Assembly (NCBI GenBank): GCA_031295725.1 | Contig: JAUMNV010000083.1 | Span: 1-5,850 of the forward strand | DNA: 5,850 nucleotides | Origin: Collinsella sp. | Lineage (GTDB): Bacteria; Actinomycetota; Coriobacteriia; Coriobacteriales; Coriobacteriaceae | Direction of reading: 5' to 3' | In this document: in pieces, positions 1-5,850 of the stretch | Position numbering within the stretch: the stretch's first letter is position 1 | How the letters are laid out: each line of letters begins with the position of its first letter | Notes under the pieces: model-generated | Told to the model about the DNA's origin: nothing | The model's input: only the letters and a program-made list of their open reading frames with translations | Databases searched by the model: none | Made by a program: the position numbers and the translations under genes

Positions 1-10
1 TCGCATGTAT

Positions 11-19
11 GAAAGGAAG
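11..19 (+). promoter_or_regulatory. Ribosome binding site that decides the pstS start
   Basis: GAAAGGAAG at 11-19 lies 3 bases before ATG 23, with its AAAGG core (12-16) six bases away. It overlaps the codons that would follow ATG 5, so it favours the shorter protein, whose SRR motif then falls at residue 7 as is usual for a signal peptide. The bases upstream of ATG 5 are mostly outside the window, so that start is not excluded. Confidence 0.65.
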
Positions 20-22
20 ATC

Positions 23-961
23 ATGCTCGATCAGGCTTATTCTCGTCGTCAGTTCCTCGGCCTCGCTGGTGGTCTTGCCAGCATCGTCGGTCTCGGTCTC
101 GTTGGGTGCGGCGGCTCCGGCGCATCCGATGCCGCCGACAAGGGTAGCGCCGCTGCTGCCGAGTCCGTCTCCGGCGAGGTGACCTACGACGGTGCCTCTT
201 CGTTCCAGGCTCTCGTCGAGGCCGCTGCCGAGAAGTTCATGGACGCCAACCCCGATGTCTCCGTCTCCGGCTCGGGTAACGGTTCGGGCAAGGGCCTGAC
301 CGCTGTCGCCGCCGGCACCGTCACCATCGGCAACTCCGACGTCTTCGCCGAGGCCAAGCTTGAGGCCGATCAAGTCAAGAACCTCGTCGACCACGAGGTC
401 GCCGTCGTGGGCATGGGCCCCGTCGTCTCCAAGAACGTCAAGGTCGACGACCTGTCCCTCGAGCAGCTCAAGGGTATCTTCTCCGGTCAGATTACCAACT
501 GGAAGGAGGTCGGCGGCGACGACGCCACCATCGTCGTCCTCAACCGCAAGGCCGGCTCCGGTACCCGCGCCACCTTCGAGGCCGCCGTCTTTGGCGACGA
601 GACCGTCGACTTTAAGGGCGACGCCGAGCTCGACAAGTCCGGCGACGTCCAGACTCAGATGGGCAGCACCGACAACGCCATCTCCTACCTCGATTTCTCG
701 CACTTTGATGACTCCAAGTTCAACGCCATCAAGGTCGAGGGCGTCGAGCCCAAGAGCAAGAATGTCACCGACGACTCCTTCAAGATCTGGGCTACCGAGC
801 ACATGTACTGCGCAAAGGACGCCGACGAGGCCACCAAGGCCTTCCTGGAGTTCATGCTCTCCGACGACGTCCAGGGCAAGCTCGTCGAGGAGCAGGGCTT
901 CATTCCCGTCTCTGCCATGAAGGTCGTCAAGGACGCCAGCGGCAAGGTCTCCTCTAAATAA
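23..961 (+). CDS. pstS: PstS, phosphate-binding lipoprotein of the Pst ABC transporter
   Basis: Extracellular receptor that binds inorganic phosphate and delivers it to the PstC/PstA channel. I start it at ATG 23 (312 aa) because GAAAGGAAG lies just upstream; an in-frame ATG at 5 would add six residues and has no visible ribosome site inside the window. The N terminus has a twin-arginine-like SRRQFLG (residues 7-13), a hydrophobic stretch, then a lipobox LVGC with the lipidated Cys at 29. An Ala/Ser/Gly-rich tether leads to a PBP-like domain from about residue 52. Ligand-loop motifs match the family: GASSFQ (57-62), GSGNGSGKGL (83-92), IGNSD (102-106) and RKAGSGTR (175-182), the last being the classic phosphate-contacting Arg...SGT loop. 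Length is usual. Codons favour C-ending forms (Phe TTC 12 of 15), unlike pstC, which suggests high expression. First gene of pstSCAB. Confidence 0.95.
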   Translation: MLDQAYSRRQFLGLAGGLASIVGLGLVGCGGSGASDAADKGSAAAAESVSGEVTYDGASSFQALVEAAAEKFMDANPDVSVSGSGNGSGKGLTAVAAGTVTIGNSDVFAEAKLEADQVKNLVDHEVAVVGMGPVVSKNVKVDDLSLEQLKGIFSGQITNWKEVGGDDATIVVLNRKAGSGTRATFEAAVFGDETVDFKGDAELDKSGDVQTQMGSTDNAISYLDFSHFDDSKFNAIKVEGVEPKSKNVTDDSFKIWATEHMYCAKDADEATKAFLEFMLSDDVQGKLVEEQGFIPVSAMKVVKDASGKVSSK

Positions 962-985
962 GTAACCGCCCCGGAAAGGTTTGCA

Positions 986-1894
986 ATGGCAAAACAGCTG
1001 CCAAAGCGCGACCTTGAGAACGTGGGCCTGGGCGTCACGGGTGCGTGCGTAGCGCTCGTGACGCTTGTCGTTGCCGCGCTCATCTTTATGGTCGCCCAAA
1101 AGGGCCTCTCGGCTTTTGTCAAGGACGGCGTCTCGGTCGTCGAGTTCTTTGCCGGCACCAAGTGGGACCTGGCCAACACAGCCGAAAACGGCCTGCCTTA
1201 TACCGGCGCCCTGCCCCTGATCGTCACCTCGTTTGCGGTCATGGTGCTCTCCACGCTTATCGCGCTGCCCATCGCCATCGGCTCTGCCATCTTTGCCGCC
1301 GAGATCCAGCCTAAGTTTGGTTCCAAGATCTTTCAGCCGCTTATTGAGCTTTTGACCGGCATTCCCTCGGTCGTCTTTGGCCTGATCGGCTTTCACGTGG
1401 TCGTCGGTCTTATGAAGAGCGTTTTCCACGTGAGCACGGGTCTGGGTATCTTGCCCGGCGCTATCGTGCTGGCAGTCATGATTCTGCCGACGATGACCAC
1501 GCTTTCGGTCGATGGCCTGCGCGCTGTGCCCGACAGCTACCGTCAGGGCTCGCTCGCGCTGGGCTACACCCGCTGGCAGACCATCTGGCACGTGGTGCTC
1601 AAGTCCGCCATGCCGTCGCTCATGACCGCGGTCATCCTTGGCATGACCCGCGCCTTTGGCGAAACGCTCGCCGTGCGCATGGTTATCGGCGGCATCGAGG
1701 CCATGCCGACGTCGCTGCTGTCGCCGGCGTCCACCATCACCACCACGCTCACCACGTCCATGGCGGTCTATGCCGAGGGCTCGGCCCAGGACGATGTCCT
1801 GTGGGCGCTCGGTTTGCTGCTGATGGGCATGAGCCTCATCTTCATCCTGATCATCCATCTCATTGGCCGCAAGGGGGCGAAGGCTCGTGGCTAG
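986..1894 (+). CDS. pstC: PstC, phosphate ABC transporter permease subunit
   Basis: One of two integral membrane subunits of the phosphate importer; it pairs with PstA to form the pathway through the membrane. The 302-aa protein has about six hydrophobic segments, near residues 14-36, 74-106, 117-145, 153-172, 211-235 and 270-294. The cytoplasmic EAA loop that docks onto the ATPase is visible at about 186-210, with the conserved Gly at 193 (LALGYTRW) and a closing Pro at 210. Other family features are TGIPSVVFGLIGF (124-136) and TRAFGETLAV (221-230). The start is ATG 986, preceded six bases away by GGAAAGG (973-979). It begins 24 bases after pstS and ends at the pstA start. Phe codons are mostly TTT (10 of 13), the reverse of pstS. 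PstC and PstA are related; the order and the best-fitting motifs assign this one as PstC. Confidence 0.94.
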   Translation: MAKQLPKRDLENVGLGVTGACVALVTLVVAALIFMVAQKGLSAFVKDGVSVVEFFAGTKWDLANTAENGLPYTGALPLIVTSFAVMVLSTLIALPIAIGSAIFAAEIQPKFGSKIFQPLIELLTGIPSVVFGLIGFHVVVGLMKSVFHVSTGLGILPGAIVLAVMILPTMTTLSVDGLRAVPDSYRQGSLALGYTRWQTIWHVVLKSAMPSLMTAVILGMTRAFGETLAVRMVIGGIEAMPTSLLSPASTITTTLTTSMAVYAEGSAQDDVLWALGLLLMGMSLIFILIIHLIGRKGAKARG

Positions 1895-1895
1895 C

Positions 1896-2809
1896 ATGCG
1901 CATCCATATCGACGAGGCAAGACTCGGGCGTGTCCAAAAGCAGGACCGCATCGCCACGGGCGTGCTGACGGCAATTGTCGCCATCGTCATGCTCATCGTC
2001 GTCTCCATGGTGGCCTACATCCTGTTCGAGGGCATCTCGACGCTGTTCCAACCGGGCTTCCTCACGCAGCCCGCGCGCGCCAACGGAACCCAGGGCGGCG
2101 TGCTCTACCAGCTGTTCGACTCGTTCTACCTGCTGCTGATCACCTTAGGTATATCGGTGCCCATCAGCCTGGGCGGCGCGGTGTTCTTGGTTGAGTACGC
2201 GCCGGACGGACCCATCCGCGACATCGCCTCCACCGCCATCGAGACGCTGTCCTCGCTGCCCTCCATTGTCGTGGGCATGTTCGGCTTTCTGGTGTTCTCG
2301 GTGCAGCTGGGCTGGAAGTACTCCATCATCTCCGGCGCCGTCGCGCTCACCATGTTCAACATCCCCATCCTGGTGCGCGTGATTCAGCAGGCGCTCGAGG
2401 ACGTGCCGCAGGCCCAGCGCGATGCGTGCCTGGCCATGGGCCTCACTCGCTGGGAGGCCACACTGCACATCCTGATTCCCGAGGCCATGCCCGCCATCGT
2501 GACCGGCATCGTGCTTTCGGCCGGCCGCGTGTTTGGCGAGGCCGCGGCGCTGCTCTTTACCTCGGGCATGAGCTCGCCGGTTCGCCTGAACTTCTTGAGT
2601 TTTAACCTGTCGAGCCCCACCTGCGCCTGGAACGTGTTCCGTCCCGGCGAGTCGCTCGCCGTTCATATCTACAAGATCTATGGCGAGGGCAGCCCCGAGG
2701 CCCAGCAGATCGTCTGGGGCACCGCGGCACTGCTGATGATTTGCGTGCTGCTGTTTAACGTAGTCGCCCGTATCGTGGGCAAGCAACTGGCAAGGAGGAT
2801 GACGGCCGA

Positions 2810-2813
<4 letters not shown>
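1896..2813 (+). CDS. pstA: PstA, phosphate ABC transporter permease subunit
   Basis: Second membrane subunit of the phosphate channel. From ATG 1896 the protein is 305 aa with about six hydrophobic segments, near residues 20-45, 73-100, 118-138, 142-165, 197-222 and 272-297. The EAA loop sits at about 171-199 (CLAMGLTRW then IPEAMP), and SSLPSIVVGMFGF (119-131) and AGRVFGEAAALLF (209-221) are typical of PstA. The start is uncertain. ATG 1896 has a short AAGG 12 bases upstream; an in-frame GTG at 1887 overlaps the pstC stop and has AGGGGG nine bases upstream; a TTG at 1863 is also open but less likely. All give the same membrane protein with a few more N-terminal residues. The 3' end overlaps pstB by four bases (ATGA, 2810-2813), a layout that favours coupled translation. 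Confidence 0.93.
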
Positions 2814-3682
<869 letters not shown>

Positions 3683-3700
3683 TCCGGGACATGCTTGAGG

Positions 3701-3726
3701 CCCGCGGCGGCCACGGCCCCCGCGGG
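3701..3726. repeat. GC-rich hairpin after pstB
   Basis: CCCGCGG (3701-3707) is exactly complementary to CCGCGGG (3720-3726), giving a 7-bp all-GC stem with a 12-base loop. The loop contains GGCC twice (3709-3712 and 3715-3718). No T-run follows, so it is not itself an intrinsic terminator. It lies between the pstB stop and the terminator, where it could block 3' exonucleases or slow polymerase, but that role is inferred. Confidence 0.5.
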
Positions 3727-3738
3727 ACTGATTGGAGA

Positions 3739-3775
3739 GGCGGGTCATCTCTTTTGCGAGATGGCCCGCCTTTTT
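3739..3775 (+). terminator. Intrinsic terminator of the pstSCAB operon
   Basis: A 13-bp stem is formed by GGCGGGTCATCTC (3739-3751) and GAGATGGCCCGCC (3758-3770). All pairs are Watson-Crick except one central T-G wobble, and the loop is TTTTGC. TTTTT follows at once (3771-3775). This is a textbook Rho-independent terminator reading rightward. On the other strand no T-run follows the stem, so it looks one-directional. It separates phosphate transport from the ABC-F gene. Confidence 0.92.
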
Positions 3776-3791
3776 GCTCTGCGACCGAAAC

Positions 3792-3828
3792 GACCACCAC
3801 AAAGGGGACAGGCACCTTCGTGGTGGTT
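3792..3828. repeat. REP-like palindrome with GGGGACAGGCACC core
   Basis: ACCACCAC (3793-3800) pairs with GTGGTGGT (3820-3827), and AAGG (3802-3805) with CCTT (3815-3818). A single A/C mismatch (3801/3819) interrupts the stem, and the outermost pair (3792/3828) is a G-T wobble. The 9-base loop is GGACAGGCA. The core GGGGACAGGCACC (3804-3816) resembles a motif I recall from dispersed intergenic palindromes linked to REP-associated tyrosine transposases (RAYTs, Y1 family). No T-run follows, so it is a poor terminator. Only one copy is in the window, so its repeat status rests on recall rather than on anything counted here. Confidence 0.5.
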
Positions 3829-3852
3829 TGGGGTGGGGCTCGCTGCTATCAT
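3824..3852 (+). promoter_or_regulatory. Candidate extended -10 promoter for the ABC-F gene
   Basis: TGCTATCAT (3844-3852) has a TGn extension and a -10-like TATCAT (3847-3852). The hexamer 17 bases upstream, TGGTTT (3824-3829), is a poor -35, so recognition would rely on the extended -10. Initiation near 3859 would leave a leader of about 30 bases. The position, after a strong terminator and just ahead of a new gene, supports it. The weak -35 overlaps the right arm of the palindrome. Confidence 0.45.
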
Positions 3853-3873
3853 GGACAACGTTGAATTTCTACG

Positions 3874-3879
3874 AAGGAG
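3874..3879 (+). promoter_or_regulatory. Ribosome binding site that decides the ABC-F start
   Basis: AAGGAG lies eight bases before ATG 3888. The frame stays open back to an ATG at 3732, but that extension would be read through the terminator stem and the palindrome, so 3888 is the start. Confidence 0.85.
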
Positions 3880-3887
3880 CAGGGCAT

Positions 3888-5747
3888 ATGGCGATTCTTT
3901 TGGGATGCGATTCCATCAGCCTAGAGTTTCCCACCAAGCATATTTTCGATAGCGTGACGCTCGGCGTGGGCGAGGGCGACCGCATTGGTATTGTCGGTAA
4001 AAACGGCGACGGCAAGTCGACGCTGCTGAGCGTGCTCGCCGGCACGCTGGAACCCGACGACGGACGCGTGACGCACCGCCGCGGCACCACGATCGGACTG
4101 CTCGGCCAAAAGGACAACCTGGTCGATACCGACACCGTGCATCATGCCGTCGTGGGCGACGCGCCCGAGTATGAGTGGGCGTCGAGTCCGCGTACGCGCC
4201 AGATTCTGGCCGGCCTCATCAGCGATGTGCCCTGGGAAGGCACAGTGGGCGAGCTTTCGGGCGGTCAGCGCCGTCGCGTGGACCTTGCGCGCCTGCTGAT
4301 CGGCAACTACGACGTGCTCATGCTCGACGAGCCCACCAACCACCTGGACATGCGTACCATCAACTGGCTTGCGCGTCACTTAAAGGCCCGCTGGCAGCGC
4401 GGTCAGGGCGCCATGCTCGTGGTCACGCATGACCGCTGGTTCTTGGACGAGGTCTGCACCAGCATGTGGGAGGTCCACGACGGCCAAGTCGACCCCTTCG
4501 AGGGCGGCTACTCGGCCTACATCCTGCAGCGCGTGGAGCGCGATCGCATGGCCGCGGTTACCGAGGAGCGCCGTCGCAACATGGCGCGCAAGGAGCTCGC
4601 GTGGCTGAGCCGCGGCGCCCAGGCGCGTTCCACCAAGCCCAAGTTTCGCGTGGATGCCGCTCGCGAGCTGATTGCCGACGTGCCGCCTGTGCGCGACGAG
4701 CTGGAGCTCAAGCGCCTAGCCGTGAGCCGCCTGGGCAAGCAGGTTATCGATGTGGTCGACGTGGACGCTGGCTATGCGGATACCGATGGCGCGCCCAAGC
4801 AGGTGCTCTCTGACGTGACCTGGCTCATTGGTGCGGGCGACCGCTATGGCCTGCTGGGCGAGAACGGCGCCGGCAAGTCCACACTGCTTGACGTGATCCA
4901 GGGTAAAATTGCGCCCACGCGCGGCCGCGTGAAGATTGGCCAGACGGTACGCTTTGGCGTGCTGTCGCAGCAGCTCGAGGAGCTCGAGCCCTACATGGGC
5001 GACACGATCCGCGAGGTGCTCAGCAACTATAAGAAGTACTACGTCATCGACGGCAAGGAGACTTCGCCCGAGAAGCTCTGCGAGCGTCTGGGCTTTACGA
5101 CGCAGCAGCTCTGGAGTCGCATCGGCGATCTTTCGGGCGGCCAGCGCCGTCGCCTGTCGCTGCTACTGACAATCCTGGACGAGCCCAATGTGCTCATCCT
5201 GGACGAGCCCGGCAACGACCTGGATACCGACATGCTCGCGATTGTCGAGGATCTGCTGGACGGTTGGCCCGGCACGCTGATCCTGGTGACGCACGACCGC
5301 TTCTTGATGGAGCGCGTGACCGACCAGCAGTGGGCGCTGCTCGACGGCCACCTGACGCATATGCCCGGCGGCGTGGACCAGTACCTGCGCCTGTGCAACG
5401 CCACCGCCGAGGGCGAGCCCGTGGGTGCGCCGAGCGCCAAGACCGGCACGTTCGACACCGGTGCCGCGGCAGCTGCGGCCGAAAAGCCCAAGTCGAGCGG
5501 TCAGCCCAACGGCCTGTCCAACGCCGAGCGCCAGAAGCTCCGCCGCGAGGTGAGCTCGCTCGAGCGCAAGATGGAAACGCAGCGCGCCCGCGTGGAGGAG
5601 GCCGAGGCCGCGATGGCCCAAGTCGATCCCACCAACTACACGGCGCTCGGCGAGCAGCAGGCAAAGATCGACGAGGCTCACGCTGCCATGGACGAGCTGG
5701 AGATGGCGTGGCTCGAGGCAAGCGAAAAGCTCGAGGGCGAGGAGTAG
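3888..5747 (+). CDS. Uup-like ABC-F family ATPase
   Basis: Soluble protein with two ATP-binding cassettes and no membrane segments. ABC-F proteins bind the ribosome at the tRNA exit site or act on nucleic acid; Uup homologues are tied to translation and to suppressing transposon excision. The 619-aa protein has cassette 1 with Walker A GKNGDGKST (37-45), signature LSGGQ (123-127), Walker B VLMLDEPTNHLD (143-154) and His181. A charged linker (about 212-285) corresponds to the ABC-F interdomain arm. Cassette 2 has GENGAGKST (324-332), LSGGQ (415-419), Walker B VLILDEPGNDLD (435-446) and His469. A low-complexity Ala/Pro/Ser tether (about 505-542) leads to a Glu/Arg-rich coiled coil (545-619), as in the Uup C-terminal domain. 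DEPGNDLD has Gly442 where Thr is usual. The exact subfamily is inferred. It has its own promoter, and the next gene starts six bases after its stop. Confidence 0.9.
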   Translation: MAILLGCDSISLEFPTKHIFDSVTLGVGEGDRIGIVGKNGDGKSTLLSVLAGTLEPDDGRVTHRRGTTIGLLGQKDNLVDTDTVHHAVVGDAPEYEWASSPRTRQILAGLISDVPWEGTVGELSGGQRRRVDLARLLIGNYDVLMLDEPTNHLDMRTINWLARHLKARWQRGQGAMLVVTHDRWFLDEVCTSMWEVHDGQVDPFEGGYSAYILQRVERDRMAAVTEERRRNMARKELAWLSRGAQARSTKPKFRVDAARELIADVPPVRDELELKRLAVSRLGKQVIDVVDVDAGYADTDGAPKQVLSDVTWLIGAGDRYGLLGENGAGKSTLLDVIQGKIAPTRGRVKIGQTVRFGVLSQQLEELEPYMGDTIREVLSNYKKYYVIDGKETSPEKLCERLGFTTQQLWSRIGDLSGGQRRRLSLLLTILDEPNVLILDEPGNDLDTDMLAIVEDLLDGWPGTLILVTHDRFLMERVTDQQWALLDGHLTHMPGGVDQYLRLCNATAEGEPVGAPSAKTGTFDTGAAAAAAEKPKSSGQPNGLSNAERQKLRREVSSLERKMETQRARVEEAEAAMAQVDPTNYTALGEQQAKIDEAHAAMDELEMAWLEASEKLEGEE

Positions 5748-5753
5748 GCGAGA

Positions 5754-5850
5754 ATGATCAAAGCCGCGTTTTTCGATATCGACGGTACGCTGCTGAGCTT
5801 TAAGACCCACCGGATTCCGGCGTCGGCGCAGCAGGTGCTCGACAGCTTTC
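5754..5850 (+). CDS. HAD-superfamily hydrolase, N-terminal fragment
   Basis: The gene runs off the right edge; only 32 codons are visible. Residues 6-14 read FFDIDGTLL, the HAD motif I DxDGT, with the nucleophile Asp8 and the acid/base Asp10. Such enzymes usually remove phosphate from sugar phosphates, nucleotides or flavins through an aspartyl-phosphate intermediate. The start just before a buried beta strand, then DIDGTLLSF and an IPxSAQQVL helix, resembles Cof-type (class IIB) phosphatases, but subclass and substrate cannot be set from this fragment. ATG 5754 has GAGGAG (5739-5744) nine bases upstream, inside the end of the ABC-F gene. With a six-base gap the two genes are probably cotranscribed. 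Confidence 0.85.
   Translation, partial: MIKAAFFDIDGTLLSFKTHRIPASAQQVLDSF

Noticed and set aside
1..22. Pho-box or promoter for the pst operon
   Set aside because: Only 22 bases precede the chosen start and they hold just the ribosome site; the control region is outside the window.
3822..3838. G-rich run that might form a G-quadruplex
   Set aside because: Two of the four G-tracts are only GG, and the run is partly explained by the right arm of the palindrome; too weak to call.
3732..3887. 52-codon N-terminal extension of the ABC-F protein
   Set aside because: It runs through the terminator stem and the palindrome, has no family similarity, and AAGGAG with ATG 3888 gives the normal family N terminus.
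3695..3952. 85-codon plus-strand open frame spanning the intergenic region
   Set aside because: It would be translated through the GC hairpin, the terminator and the palindrome into the ABC-F gene in another frame, with no convincing ribosome site.
5163..5810. 215-codon open frame on the minus strand opposite the ABC-F 3' end
   Set aside because: It covers a clear ABC cassette, the coiled coil and the start of the HAD gene; its composition is biased and it has no recognisable motif.

Overview
The window looks like chromosomal DNA from a high-GC Gram-positive bacterium, most likely Coriobacteriia (Collinsella or a relative). The signs are GC-rich coding sequence, good Shine-Dalgarno sites, actinobacterial-type Pst and ABC-F proteins, and an intergenic palindrome carrying a GGGGACAGGCACC core that I recall from such genomes. 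The genus is inferred from memory, not from a search. Everything reads on the + strand and the window is densely coding.

Positions 23-3682 hold a complete high-affinity phosphate import operon in the order pstS-pstC-pstA-pstB. PstS is a lipoprotein that captures phosphate outside the membrane, PstC and PstA form the channel, and PstB is the ATPase. The genes are tightly packed: a 24-base gap between pstS and pstC, an abutting or overlapping pstC/pstA junction, and an ATGA overlap at pstA/pstB. The operon promoter and any Pho-type operator lie upstream of the window. No phoU follows pstB; a strong intrinsic terminator comes instead.

Positions 3683-3887 are a 205-base intergenic region with three successive inverted repeats: a GC-rich hairpin, the terminator, and a REP-like palindrome. 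An extended -10 promoter follows that probably drives the next gene.

Positions 3888-5747 encode a 619-residue Uup-like ABC-F protein with two ATPase cassettes and a C-terminal coiled coil. ABC-F proteins are soluble and act on ribosomes or nucleic acid rather than in transport. Six bases after its stop, a HAD-superfamily hydrolase gene begins and runs off the window end.

I saw no RNA genes, CRISPR arrays, insertion-sequence genes or phage genes. The gene content is ordinary housekeeping; the least explained part is the repeat-bearing intergenic region.
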